DNA of 37,572 nt from a virus, in IMG/VR virus record IMGVR_UViG_3300042868_011649, positions 1 through 37,572 of that record, one strand, 5' to 3'. Positions 22,006-29,819 of the stretch are shown here, one piece after another. The stretch's first letter is position 1. Each line of letters starts with the position of its first letter. Position numbers and translations under genes: made by a program. Under the pieces are notes generated by a model. That model saw only the letters and a program-made list of their open reading frames with translations. It was not told the DNA's origin and made no database searches.

Positions 22006-23584
22006 AAAGACAAAGTATCCAGAAGAGTATATAACCTTTGTAAAAAATCTTGTAGACCAAGGAAGTAGTGTAACACCTGCGGCAAGAAAGATGTGTGAAC
22101 ATTTTGGACTTACATTTGATGATGACACTTATGGCAGAGGAATGAGAAAAGCTATGCAAAGATTAGGAGTTACTAACAATGTAGTCACAATTGAAGACAC
22201 GGATGACTTTAAGGAAGCTCAGAAAAAACAGCATGATAATTCTAAGAAGAGATTTTTGATAAGTTGGGCACAGTCAGACACACAAGTCCATAAGGGCTTT
22301 CTAAAAAATATGGAAGCCTATGCTGAAGAAATTGATGCACAAATATTAATAATTGCTGGACGTTATAAAAATCCAAATTCTCTTGCATCTAGTAAAGCAT
22401 TAGAAAAGGCTGAAAAAAATGTAAATACTTGGGATAAATCTATTTTACCTTATCTTGATGCTAACAGACATAATTTACACAAGCATTTAGTTGTTTTAAG
22501 CGACGTAAAAATTCAACCGACATCAGTACTTCCCCTTACCTCATTAAATGGTTTGACGGGTCTAGAATCGTGTATTGTTGGGCATCCTCGCTCCCACATG
22601 AGATTTTTACCAGTATTGGACGGGTATCCAAGTAAAGTTCTACTAACCACAGGAGCATGTACAGTTGAAAACTATACGGATACAAAAATTGGAAAATCTA
22701 GTGAATTTAATCATGTCATAGGGTGTGTTGTAGTAGAGTTAGATGGTGATATTTTTCACATACGTCAAATTGTTGCCGAGAAAAACGGAAATTTCTATGA
22801 CTTGAATAATCGTCTTACTGATGGTGTGATTCATAATAATGATAAAATTGAGGTTGCCGTTTTAGGTGATTTACATTTAACAGCAGAGGATATAGAAAAT
22901 GTAGAAGTTACTTTTGGTATGTTAGATAAATTTAAACCTAAACACGTAATACTCCATGACATCGCGGATATGTCGAGCATCAGTCATCACGAGAAGTCCA
23001 ATCCATTTCAGTTATTGAAGAGAGAAGAAGACGGTTCTCACTCTTTAGAAAAAGAAATTAACTACATAAGAGAGTGGTTTAAAGTTAAGCCTAAATACAA
23101 CTACATTATTCCGTCTGCAAATCATAACGACTTCATTGACAGATGGTTACAAAGCGGTGATTGGAGAAAAGAAGGGAATAGAAAACTATATCTTGAATAT
23201 GCAAACATTACAGCAAAAGGTTTAGCTCCTAAAGGTATTATAGCTTATATATTAGAATCTGAGTTCAACCATATCAAGTGTCTTGGAGCAGATGAGTCTT
23301 ACAATGTTTTAGGTTTTGAATTGTCCATCCATGGGAATCGTGGGGCATCTGGGTCGAGAGGCAGCATTACACAATATAAAAACCTAAATGTTAGAACGGT
23401 CACTGCACATTCACATACTAGTTCAAAAACGGATGGGCATTTATGTGTTGGAACTCTTACTAAACTTAGGATGGGGTATAATCTTGGAATGTCAAGCTGG
23501 AATGCCTCTAACGTGGTTATATACCCTAATGGAAAAGCTCAACACATTCATATTACCCAAGGTAAATACACCACTTTCTACTAA
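21998..23584 (+). CDS. Metallophosphoesterase-like phage protein (T5 A1-like)
   Basis: 528 residues. The N-terminus (PEEYITFVKNLVDQGSSVTP) looks like a helix-turn-helix segment. The C-terminal half has the calcineurin-like metal motifs in order: VLGDLHL (D-x-H), LHDIADM (Asp), PSANHNDF (N-H), SIHGNRGA (His) and TAHSHTS (H-x-H). The middle (120-270) contains PLTSLNGLTGLESCIVGHPR, of unknown function. The layout recalls the A1 protein of T5-like phages, involved in DNA transfer and host DNA degradation; that link is by memory. Probably a nuclease or phosphodiesterase acting early in infection. Confidence 0.8.
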   Translation: MSKKTKYPEEYITFVKNLVDQGSSVTPAARKMCEHFGLTFDDDTYGRGMRKAMQRLGVTNNVVTIEDTDDFKEAQKKQHDNSKKRFLISWAQSDTQVHKGFLKNMEAYAEEIDAQILIIAGRYKNPNSLASSKALEKAEKNVNTWDKSILPYLDANRHNLHKHLVVLSDVKIQPTSVLPLTSLNGLTGLESCIVGHPRSHMRFLPVLDGYPSKVLLTTGACTVENYTDTKIGKSSEFNHVIGCVVVELDGDIFHIRQIVAEKNGNFYDLNNRLTDGVIHNNDKIEVAVLGDLHLTAEDIENVEVTFGMLDKFKPKHVILHDIADMSSISHHEKSNPFQLLKREEDGSHSLEKEINYIREWFKVKPKYNYIIPSANHNDFIDRWLQSGDWRKEGNRKLYLEYANITAKGLAPKGIIAYILESEFNHIKCLGADESYNVLGFELSIHGNRGASGSRGSITQYKNLNVRTVTAHSHTSSKTDGHLCVGTLTKLRMGYNLGMSSWNASNVVIYPNGKAQHIHITQGKYTTFY

Positions 23585-23607
23585 AAAGTTAAAATTTTAA
23601 CACTCAT

Positions 23608-23638
23608 TTGGAAGTGTAGAGTTAAAGGTGTATATTTA
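23608..23638 (+). promoter_or_regulatory. Promoter upstream of leader RNA
   Basis: TTG at 23608-23610, 20 bases, TATATTTA at 23631-23638 (last base differs from consensus). It lies 17 bases before the closed RNA at 23655, the same arrangement as at 5993/6037. Confidence 0.6.
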
Positions 23639-23654
23639 CACTCAGTAATTACTC

Positions 23655-23745
23655 GGTAGGATGCTTAATTACCTTTAAAGAATTTTTATTACCCCCGCTT
23701 ACGAAGACTATCCTACCTAGTTTTTGTTTGCGGGATTTTTATTTT
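23655..23745 (+). ncRNA. 63-nt leader RNA closed by an 8-bp stem, with overlapping terminator
   Basis: GGTAGGAT (23655-23662) pairs perfectly with ATCCTACC (23710-23717), 63 nt in all. CCCGC (23694-23698), inside the loop, pairs with GCGGG (23730-23734), followed by ATTTTTATTTT, a terminator form. The two pairings cross: they either form a pseudoknot or exclude each other. This is what an attenuator or switch would look like. The HNH gene starts at 23755. Confidence 0.65.
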
Positions 23746-23754
23746 AAATTAAGT

Positions 23755-24366
23755 ATGAAACAAACAACGCAAGAGTTAAGAAAAATGGTAATTGAGTTTA
23801 CTAAAGAAGAATTAGAAAGTGAAATTTGGCTACCTATTAAAGGTTTTGAAGATTATTATGAAGTGAGTAGTTTAGGTAGATTTAGAAATAAAGATAGATT
23901 ATTAACTAGAAGTAATGGTATAAAGCAATTCACCAAAAGTAAGATTTTAAAAAACAACTATTATTCAAATGGTTATGTGCAATTAATATTGTATGTAGAT
24001 AGTGTAAGATTTAATTTTTTAGGGCATAGAGTTGTAGCTGAGCACTTTGTGAATAATCCTGAAAACCTACCAATTGTAAATCATCTAAACCTTAAGAAAT
24101 GGGATAACAGAATTTCTAATATAGAATGGTGCACTAAGTCTGAAAATGGATTACATGCTTACATAAATGGCTGTTTTGATAACGTTAAAAAAGTAAAAGG
24201 AGAACAACATTCCAACACCAACCTTACCAATGAAGATGTAAGATATATACGAGCTAATTATAAAAAAGGTAAAAATAATGATAATCTATATAAATTATTC
24301 TCCGATAAAGTTGGCAGAGCTGGTTTTGATAAAATATGTTATGGAGTTGGATGGGATTCGGTATAA
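23755..24366 (+). CDS. HNH homing endonuclease with NUMOD4 domain
   Basis: 203 residues from ATG 23755; an open frame upstream runs through the leader and is ignored. NUMOD4 signature: EIWLPIKGFEDYYEVSSLGR. HNH core: FLGHRVVAEHFVNNPENL, IVNHLNLKKWDNRISNIEW, CTKSENGLHAYINGC. The C-terminus (LTNEDVRYIRANYKKGK) is a helix-turn-helix. A free-standing selfish endonuclease, typical of phage genomes. The gene has a structured leader of its own, so it may have arrived together with it. Confidence 0.9.
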   Translation: MKQTTQELRKMVIEFTKEELESEIWLPIKGFEDYYEVSSLGRFRNKDRLLTRSNGIKQFTKSKILKNNYYSNGYVQLILYVDSVRFNFLGHRVVAEHFVNNPENLPIVNHLNLKKWDNRISNIEWCTKSENGLHAYINGCFDNVKKVKGEQHSNTNLTNEDVRYIRANYKKGKNNDNLYKLFSDKVGRAGFDKICYGVGWDSV

Positions 24367-24452
24367 TTACCATTCATATCACTCTAGTCAGGTTTGAACT
24401 GATATTTTTACTATAAAATGTCTGTTTTTTATCCTTTTTCCGCGAAATTTAA

Positions 24453-24483
24453 TTGCACAACATAAAAATTAATCATATCTTTG
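24453..24483 (+). promoter_or_regulatory. Promoter of the ligase gene (TTGCACAA class)
   Basis: TTG at 24453-24455 in TTGCACAACA, 20 bases, TATCTTTG at 24476-24483. The ATG at 24501 follows by 17 bases, which rules out the longer ORF starting at 24453. Confidence 0.82.
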
Positions 24484-24500
24484 TCAAAAATAACACAATT

Positions 24501-25556
24501 ATGACACAAACAATTTACAAAAAAGACTCAAAAGGAAAGTTAAGATTTTTAACTATTAGAACTGAGGGTAACACACTTTTCCAAGAGTCAGGATTACTAG
24601 ATACAGATAGTCCTATAATTCATTCAAAGGAATGTAAAGGTAAAAATATTGGAAAAGTAAATGAAACTACAGACTATGAACAGTGCTTAGTAGAGGCGGA
24701 AGCTATGATTGCTATAAAGCTTAAAGAAGATTACTACCCAACACAAGAAGAAGCTTTAAATGGAGAGAAGTTATTTCCAATGTTAGCTAAAGATTTTGAA
24801 AAGGAAAAGAAGAAAATAGATTGGGATGGAGATGTTTTTATTCAAGCTAAGTTGGACGGCATGCGTTGTTTATCAACTGTTAAGAATGGAGAAGTAGAAA
24901 TGCTTTCAAGAGACGGTAAAACTATTACAACTCTTCCTCACATAGTAGATGCTTTAAGTGAACTGCCTGATGGAGTTTATGATGGAGAATTATATATCCA
25001 TGGTAAAAGTTTTCAAGAAAATATGAGACTTATTAAGAAGTGGAGAGAAGAGTCTTTTGATGTTTGGTATCATATTTATGATTTTGTTTCCGCCGAAAAA
25101 TTTAAAAATAGAAGTAACCACATTAAAAGTTTAAATCTAAATTTACCACTAAAAACAGTTGAAACCTTTGAAGTAAACAGAGAAGATTTAGAGAGAATTC
25201 ACATTAATTTTGTACAAGAAGGTTATGAGGGCTCTATTGTAAGACATGGTAATGAAGGTTATAAATTAAATGGTAGAAGTTCTAATTTATTAAAGAAAAA
25301 AGACTTTGACGATGTGGCTCTTCCTCTCATAGACGTTGTTCCAGGAATACAAAGACCTGAATGGGGTACACCTGTTTTTGATTTTAAAGGTAAAAGAAAT
25401 GAAGCAGGTACAAGATTGACACATGAAGAAAGAGTAGACTTATTAAAAAACAAAGCTGATTACATTGGTAAAACTTGCGAAGTTAGATATTTTGGAGTAA
25501 GTGAAGAGGGTGTTATGAGGTTTCCTGTATTTGTTGGATTTAGATTAGATAAATAA
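24501..25556 (+). CDS. ATP-dependent DNA ligase
   Basis: 351 residues from ATG 24501. Motif I QAKLDGMRCL (adenylated Lys; K-x-D-G), a conserved MLSRDGKTI, motif III DGELYIHGKSF, motif IIIa WYHIYDFV, motif IV EGYEGSIVRH, motif V SNLLKKKDF, and a C-terminal OB-fold region (KTCEVRYFG). An N-terminal 90-residue extension (LRFLTIRTEGNTLFQESG) is common in phage ligases. It seals nicks with ATP in replication, recombination or repair. A promoter before and a terminator after make it a one-gene unit. Confidence 0.95.
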   Translation: MTQTIYKKDSKGKLRFLTIRTEGNTLFQESGLLDTDSPIIHSKECKGKNIGKVNETTDYEQCLVEAEAMIAIKLKEDYYPTQEEALNGEKLFPMLAKDFEKEKKKIDWDGDVFIQAKLDGMRCLSTVKNGEVEMLSRDGKTITTLPHIVDALSELPDGVYDGELYIHGKSFQENMRLIKKWREESFDVWYHIYDFVSAEKFKNRSNHIKSLNLNLPLKTVETFEVNREDLERIHINFVQEGYEGSIVRHGNEGYKLNGRSSNLLKKKDFDDVALPLIDVVPGIQRPEWGTPVFDFKGKRNEAGTRLTHEERVDLLKNKADYIGKTCEVRYFGVSEEGVMRFPVFVGFRLDK

Positions 25557-25564
25557 TTAAAATC

Positions 25565-25594
25565 AAGGAGAGCTGAAAAGTTTCTCCTTTTTTG
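25565..25594 (+). terminator. Intrinsic terminator of the ligase gene
   Basis: AAGGAGA (25565-25571) pairs with TCTCCTT (25583-25589), then TTTTG. It starts nine bases after the ligase stop. Confidence 0.82.
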
Positions 25595-25596
25595 TT

Positions 25597-25626
25597 TTGT
25601 CATTTAAAAACTATTCTTTATCTTTG
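25597..25626 (+). promoter_or_regulatory. Bacteroidota-type promoter
   Basis: TTG at 25597-25599, 19 bases, TATCTTTG at 25619-25626. It directly follows the ligase terminator. With transcription starting near 25633, the ATG at 25646 is the likely start of the next gene. Confidence 0.7.
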
Positions 25627-25645
25627 TGGAATGAATATAAATATT

Positions 25646-25873
25646 ATGAAAAAATTAATTTTACTGTTTTTAGCTTTTTGCGCGATTTCTTGCACTACAA
25701 CAAATGTTGAACCTATTCAAAAATATAAGGGTTTTATTTATGTAGGGTGGTCTCAGACTTTTTCTAGTAATAGTTCTGTGAACATATACATTAAAAATAC
25801 AGACACTGTTCGTATTATAAGAGTTTTAAAGTTTGATGTGAAGAATTTAAAAGCGGGGGATACAATTAAATAA
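25646..25873 (+). CDS. Small lipoprotein (75 aa)
   Basis: Start at 25646 (MKKLILLFLAFCAISC), chosen because the upstream ATG at 25631 falls at the expected transcription start. Lipobox FCAIS-C gives lipidated Cys16. The mature part (QKYKGFIYVGWSQTFSSNSS) is short and beta-rich. A phage lipoprotein may act in superinfection exclusion or as an outer spanin; no specific evidence for either. Confidence 0.72.
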   Translation: MKKLILLFLAFCAISCTTTNVEPIQKYKGFIYVGWSQTFSSNSSVNIYIKNTDTVRIIRVLKFDVKNLKAGDTIK

Positions 25874-25875
25874 TT

Positions 25876-26064
25876 ATGGAAAATCAATTTGAAAGGGGTT
25901 TTTTATGGGGTTGTATTTTTGGAGGTATTGTAATAGGGGTAGTTAGTATGACATTATTACCTAGCGGAACTGAAATAAGTTCAAAAAATAAAATAATTCC
26001 CAAATACAGACTTACAACCGATGGTAAGACCGTCGATACTTTGTGGATATATAAAACAAAATAA
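25876..26064 (+). CDS. Small membrane protein (62 aa)
   Basis: A membrane helix near the N-terminus (GFLWGCIFGGIVIGVVSM) is followed by a charged tail ending VDTLWIYKTK. Two bases from the lipoprotein gene, so probably an envelope pair. Confidence 0.62.
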   Translation: MENQFERGFLWGCIFGGIVIGVVSMTLLPSGTEISSKNKIIPKYRLTTDGKTVDTLWIYKTK

Positions 26065-26069
26065 AAATT

Positions 26070-26234
26070 ATGAAATCACTGTACAATTTAGGACTACATG
26101 AAGGATTGCAAACTGAATTTGGTATCTTTATAATGAAAGTTCCAGGAGGATGGTTATATGACTGTTGGGATATAGAATTAGACAGATTTAAAACAGGTAC
26201 TTTTGTTCCTTTTAGTAACGAATTTAATAATTAA
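26070..26234 (+). CDS. Small hypothetical protein (54 aa)
   Basis: Reads MKSLYNLGLHEGLQTEFGIF, then MKVPGGWLYDCWD. Sits five bases after the preceding stop and three before the next start. No family recognised, but such small Trp-rich proteins recur in phages. Confidence 0.58.
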   Translation: MKSLYNLGLHEGLQTEFGIFIMKVPGGWLYDCWDIELDRFKTGTFVPFSNEFNN

Positions 26235-26237
26235 AAT

Positions 26238-26591
26238 ATGCTAGAACTACAGAGTGGATTAAACTTCCACAACTTCTATTTAGACTGTCAACCACGTACA
26301 TTTTTTAAACGTATTAAAGGAGAAACAGTTGGTGACTGGTTAACTAGAACTGCTTATCAAGGAGATGCAGGATTTCTTGGTAGAATAGGTTGGAGAAAAA
26401 TTAATAAGTATTGGTTAGATAGTTCTTTTGAAATTTCTTTTGCTGTTTTATCTTTTTTGCGCGAAAATAAAATAGAAAAAGAAGAGTTAGAGGAAACAGT
26501 TGGTTTTGAACTGAATTTAAAAGGTGAACATGATTGGACTTTGAGTGAGATTAAAAAATTAGAGTTAATATTAAAAGTAGAATTATTATGA
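26238..26591 (+). CDS. Hypothetical protein (117 aa)
   Basis: Reads MLELQSGLNFHNFYLDCQPR, then GETVGDWLTRTAYQGDAGFL and a helical C-terminus WTLSEIKKLELILKVELL. Soluble. No family recognised. Contains the TTTTTTGCGCGAAAAT core. Confidence 0.65.
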   Translation: MLELQSGLNFHNFYLDCQPRTFFKRIKGETVGDWLTRTAYQGDAGFLGRIGWRKINKYWLDSSFEISFAVLSFLRENKIEKEELEETVGFELNLKGEHDWTLSEIKKLELILKVELL

Positions 26592-26827
26592 TAGAAATTA
26601 TATTATTAGGGTATGTATTACCTTTGATTCTTATGCTTTTATACTCGATTTATTTAGATAAGGACGTAAAAACTGTTGGGGATTTGTTTAAGTATGGGGT
26701 TTTTATTTTTATTCCTATACTCAATTGGGGAGGTGCAATTATTATTACAATAGATGCACTAATTGAAAGAGTTAATACATCTGTTTTGTGGAATAGGTTT
26801 TTGAACATTAAATTTAAGAAATTATGA
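26588..26827 (+). CDS. Small membrane protein (79 aa)
   Basis: Two membrane segments: IEIILLGYVLPLILMLLYSI and VFIFIPILNWGGAIIITI. Starts in an ATGA overlap. Looks like generic small phage or plasmid membrane proteins. Confidence 0.65.
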   Translation: MIEIILLGYVLPLILMLLYSIYLDKDVKTVGDLFKYGVFIFIPILNWGGAIIITIDALIERVNTSVLWNRFLNIKFKKL

Positions 26828-27138
26828 GAAGTAAGGTAGTTGGAGTTACAAAGACTATGTATTTATTATGTTTGGAGTTAGAAAGATTAGAAGAGAGTGA
26901 TGAAATTAATTTTGCTGCTTTTTATTCTTTTGCGGAAATTTTAGAATCCTCACATTATTGTCCAGGATTTGAATTTGATAAGAGATATTTTGAAGTTCAA
27001 TATAATAAAGATAACTGTTTACAACTTATAGTATTTCCGTTTAGCGCACACATGGGAGACGAAGGTACAGTGTTGTCAGAAGAAGGCGTTTTAGAATTGA
27101 TTGAGGAATTAAAAACACTAACAAATGAACAACTATAA
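26824..27138 (+). CDS. Hypothetical protein (104 aa)
   Basis: Reads MRSKVVGVTKTMYLLCLELE, and the middle has ILESSHYCPGFEFDKRYFEV. Acidic and soluble. Coupled to both neighbours by short overlaps. Confidence 0.63.
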   Translation: MRSKVVGVTKTMYLLCLELERLEESDEINFAAFYSFAEILESSHYCPGFEFDKRYFEVQYNKDNCLQLIVFPFSAHMGDEGTVLSEEGVLELIEELKTLTNEQL

Positions 27139-27328
27139 AAAGTGCAAACCTGCAAAACGATTTGAGGTAGGTGGTTTAGTCTTACCCGATGATTGGGATG
27201 AAAAAGAAGCTAGATTAATAACCGAAGTACTTCCAAAAGGATATAAATATTTATTTGAGGGTGTTGAGTATAATAGTGAAAATTGTAAATACGACCCTTA
27301 CATGATTTGGTGGGGCAAGATAAATTAA
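27125..27328 (+). CDS. Small hypothetical protein (67 aa)
   Basis: Reads MNNYKKCKPAKRFEVGGLVL, ending YDPYMIWWGKIN. Beta-rich. Overlaps the upstream gene by 14 bases. The following 49-base gap holds TTCGGCA / TTGCC pairing, faintly like the stop-anchored repeats. Confidence 0.6.
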   Translation: MNNYKKCKPAKRFEVGGLVLPDDWDEKEARLITEVLPKGYKYLFEGVEYNSENCKYDPYMIWWGKIN

Positions 27329-27377
27329 ACTTCGGCAGTAAACATTTGTTTTTGCCAAAACTTAATCAAATAAAAAT

Positions 27378-27641
27378 ATGATTTATTCCGCAGAAAATTA
27401 CAAAGTTCTCAGTGAAAGATTCAACAGTCAAACACTACTTGGAAAACTTGTTTTAGTTAAATCTAATCCACAATTATTTCAAATAGAATCAGACGGCTAT
27501 AACATTCGATTAAGGCTTCTCGACAATGAAGCAATGATTTTGGCGATTGATTCTTATTTCTCTTTCCCCGAATTCATAGATTTCGAGTTTATTAGTGCTT
27601 TATCGTCTTTGGCAGATTTGCCCGTAAAAAAATTAAAATGA
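27378..27641 (+). CDS. Hypothetical protein (87 aa)
   Basis: Reads MIYSAENYKVLSERFNSQTL, contains QLFQIESDGYNIRLRLLDNE, and ends LADLPVKKLK. Soluble, alpha/beta. Has its own short intergenic leader, unlike its overlapping neighbours, so it may be a recent arrival. Confidence 0.62.
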   Translation: MIYSAENYKVLSERFNSQTLLGKLVLVKSNPQLFQIESDGYNIRLRLLDNEAMILAIDSYFSFPEFIDFEFISALSSLADLPVKKLK

Positions 27642-27901
27642 AAATAACAGAAATAGATTTAAGAGAAACATCAATAGATGTTAGTGAAGTAAGTAATAGT
27701 ACAAAATTAAAGATATATAATCAACTTAAAAAATTAGGTTATAGAAACAGTTCTATAGAAAAAGATACCTATTATCATAAAGAGTTTGCTTTTAATATGG
27801 TGATTGCTTTTTGGATTAGAGCTGATGGACTTATAGAAGGTAAATTATATGACTTTCAAACAAAACCGAAAGGTTATAAATATATTAAAATATCAGAATA
27901 A
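27638..27901 (+). CDS. Hypothetical protein (87 aa)
   Basis: Starts in an ATGA overlap. Reads MKITEIDLRETSIDVSEVSN, with YHKEFAFNMVIAFWIRADG later. Resembles small phage alpha/beta proteins; function unknown. Confidence 0.63.
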   Translation: MKITEIDLRETSIDVSEVSNSTKLKIYNQLKKLGYRNSSIEKDTYYHKEFAFNMVIAFWIRADGLIEGKLYDFQTKPKGYKYIKISE

Positions 27902-28118
27902 ATCGTTGGGCGGATTACGTGCTTTACTTTATATTAAAGAGGCGATGTATGATTTTCCGACTTACTATAAAAATAGAGTAAACACCAGTAATTTTAAAGA
28001 ATATTTGATGATAGGTTGGAGTGATAGTAGAAGAAGAGATATTTATAAAAGATTAGAGAAAGAAGGATTTCAGTTTGGAACTTATGAAGGTAAAAAAGTA
28101 TTAATGAAAAAATTATGA
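27849..28118 (+). CDS. Small basic protein (up to 89 aa)
   Basis: ATG 27849 overlaps the upstream gene by 53 bases; a TTG at 27906 or ATG at 27945 could be the real start. The conserved-looking part is from GLRALLYIKEAMYDFPTYYK to KKVLMKKL. Basic, helical and possibly nucleic-acid binding. Ends in an ATGA overlap with the endonuclease-like gene. Confidence 0.52.
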   Translation: MTFKQNRKVINILKYQNKSLGGLRALLYIKEAMYDFPTYYKNRVNTSNFKEYLMIGWSDSRRRDIYKRLEKEGFQFGTYEGKKVLMKKL

Positions 28119-28879
28119 CAAATAAAGAAAGACAAGAATTAAATAGTAATTTTTACACTAATATGGTCTTTATAACTAAGCAAGATTATAAAGTAACTAT
28201 AGTTGAGTATGTAGATAAAAATAATGTTTATATAAAATTTGAGAATAGTTTTATTATGAAAGTTAGACTATCTAATCTAAAAAGGGGGAGTGTTAAAAAC
28301 CCTTACCATAAAGAAATTTTTGGTGTTGGATATTTTGGTTACGGTGACCATATTTCCTCAGATAAAGGTAATACTAACAAGCAATATAGAACATGGTATA
28401 ATCTTTTGTTAAGATGTTATAGTGAAAAAACACAAGAAAAACAACCCACTTATAAGGGATGTAGCGTAGTAGAAGAGTGGCACAACTTTCAAAACTTTGC
28501 ACAATGGTTTGAAAATAACTATATTGATGGTTGGCAATTAGATAAGGACATTTTAATCAAGGGTAACAAAGTTTATTCACCTGAAGCTTGTTGCTTTGTA
28601 CCACAAGAAATCAATACACTTTTTATTAAAAACAATATTAATAGGGGTAGTTGTCCAATAGGAGTAGTAAAAGAAGGTAATAAATATAAAGCTTATTTAA
28701 AAATAGGAAATGGTATTCAGAAATATTTAGGATTGTATAAAACTATAGAAGAAGCGTTTCAAGCGTACAAAGAAGCAAAAGAAATATACATAAAAGAAAT
28801 TGCTAATAAATGGAAATCCCTAATTTTAGATGAAGTTTACCAAGCAATGTGTGCTTACCAAGTAGAAATAACAGATTAA
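28115..28879 (+). CDS. AP2/HNH-type phage endonuclease-like protein
   Basis: 254 residues. The N-terminal beta domain (VTIVEYVDKNNVYIKFE) resembles the SH3-like part of these proteins. The central block YRTWYNLLLRCYSEKTQEK, then CSVVEEWHNFQNFAQWFENN, WQLDKDILIKGNKVYSPEAC and FVPQEINTL is the typical phage 'AP2 endonuclease' region. The C-terminus has an AP2-like DNA-binding repeat (GVVKEGNKYKAYLKIGNG, KYLGLYKTIEEAFQAYKEAK). Likely a selfish DNA-cutting element, the fourth such family in the window. Activity is inferred from family only. Confidence 0.78.
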   Translation: MTNKERQELNSNFYTNMVFITKQDYKVTIVEYVDKNNVYIKFENSFIMKVRLSNLKRGSVKNPYHKEIFGVGYFGYGDHISSDKGNTNKQYRTWYNLLLRCYSEKTQEKQPTYKGCSVVEEWHNFQNFAQWFENNYIDGWQLDKDILIKGNKVYSPEACCFVPQEINTLFIKNNINRGSCPIGVVKEGNKYKAYLKIGNGIQKYLGLYKTIEEAFQAYKEAKEIYIKEIANKWKSLILDEVYQAMCAYQVEITD

Positions 28880-28882
28880 ATA

Positions 28883-29068
28883 ATGAAACAATGTGTTAAA
28901 ATAAGATATACGGAAGAAGAGGCTTCAAATGAGCTGAGAAGAATTGTTGAAGTAAATGACTATAGAGTTTGGAAAGGCTTAACGCCAGGTCGTAAGTACT
29001 ATTGTAAATACTGTGACTGCTACCATCTCACTTCAGCGATTAAACTCCAAAAATATAGCCCCACTTAG
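28883..29068 (+). CDS. Small zinc-finger-like protein (61 aa)
   Basis: Reads MKQCVKIRYTEEEASNELRR, then YYCKYCDCYHLTSA near the end, a C-x-x-C-x-C-x-x-H knuckle found in many small phage proteins. Last plus-strand gene; its stop lies in the loop of a bidirectional terminator. Confidence 0.72.
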   Translation: MKQCVKIRYTEEEASNELRRIVEVNDYRVWKGLTPGRKYYCKYCDCYHLTSAIKLQKYSPT

Positions 29069-29078
29069 GGGCTTTTTT
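29057..29078. terminator. Bidirectional terminator between convergent gene blocks
   Basis: AGCCCC (29057-29062), loop ACTTA, GGGGCT (29068-29073), then TTTTT on the plus strand. On the minus strand the hairpin is followed by ATATTTTTGG. It separates 28883-29068 (plus) from 29077-29334 (minus). Confidence 0.85.
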
Positions 29079-29334
29079 ATTTTAACAAATCTTGTAGTGT
29101 TTCTATCCTTATCTCTAACTCTCTTACTTTGTCTTGGTTTACTCTCTTGTCTAGCTTAGCAGAGGTTAACTCTTTTAGTTGACTTTTGTAGTGGTTTAGT
29201 TTATCGAGCAGTTTCTTTTCCGCCGAATTAAAACCTTCTAAAAAAGACTGAATTATTTTATCTTGTGTCAAAGGAACTCCTTCCACATCTCTTTTATAGT
29301 ACCACAGTGCTAATTGTTCTTTAGTTTCTTTCAT
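29077..29334 (-). CDS. Coiled-coil protein (85 aa)
   Basis: Reads MKETKEQLALWYYKRDVEGV, then a long coiled coil (NSAEKKLLDKLNHYKSQLKE) to the end. No family recognised; last gene of the minus-strand block. Confidence 0.65.
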   Translation of the reverse strand: MKETKEQLALWYYKRDVEGVPLTQDKIIQSFLEGFNSAEKKLLDKLNHYKSQLKELTSAKLDKRVNQDKVRELEIRIETLQDLLK

Positions 29335-29344
29335 TCTATCAATT

Positions 29345-29674
29345 TTAATATTCTATTTCTTTTCCACAAATTTGGCAGGTTTTAATATATTGTGTATGCC
29401 CATTGTCTCCTTCAGCTTCTTCCCCTGTCCAATTATCTGTATAAGTGTATATATCTGAAATCCAATACCTCGATTCCTTAAAAGCTGTACTACCATCATC
29501 TAAAGTGTGTTTACATGAATTTGTGTAAACTCTTTGCTCTTTTAAAATATTATCTATTTTGTTTTTTGCAACCTGTATCTTATCCTCTTCTTCCTTTATT
29601 TTAGAAGTAAATTCTTTGTGTGCATTCTCAAACCGTTTTATTTCTTCTAATACCATTTTATTTTTCATCTTCAA
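29345..29674 (-). CDS. Coiled-coil plus Cys-rich protein (109 aa)
   Basis: The N-terminal half is a coiled coil (EEIKRFENAHKEFTSKIKEE). The C-terminal half has SCKHTLDDGST and YIKTCQICGKEIEY, a possible zinc site (Cys-x-His, Cys-x-x-Cys). Several start codons are possible (29674, 29668, 29656). Overlaps the gene upstream. Confidence 0.65.
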   Translation of the reverse strand: MKMKNKMVLEEIKRFENAHKEFTSKIKEEEDKIQVAKNKIDNILKEQRVYTNSCKHTLDDGSTAFKESRYWISDIYTYTDNWTGEEAEGDNGHTQYIKTCQICGKEIEY

Positions 29675-29819
29675 ATTGTTTTAAATACTCTTCCACTCCT
29701 ATTTCTTGTACTTTTAACCAATTCTCGTGCCATATCTGCTGTAGCACTTCATTACTTCTTAGTGTATTTAATTCTTTTACAACTAAAAATTCTTCTACAT
29801 CAATCCATTTATTTTTCAT
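29658..29819 (-). CDS. Small hypothetical protein (53 aa)
   Basis: Reads MKNKWIDVEEFLVVKELN, with LQQIWHENWLKVQEIG, ending KQFEDEK. Acidic and helical. It starts one base from the Rieske gene stop and overlaps the next gene by 17 bases. Confidence 0.55.
   Translation of the reverse strand: MKNKWIDVEEFLVVKELNTLRSNEVLQQIWHENWLKVQEIGVEEYLKQFEDEK

Noticed and set aside
23388-23600. 70-codon ORF inside the metallophosphoesterase gene
   Set aside because: Alternative frame of a well-supported gene.
24453-24500. Longer ligase start
   Set aside because: The extra codons are the TTGCACAA promoter.
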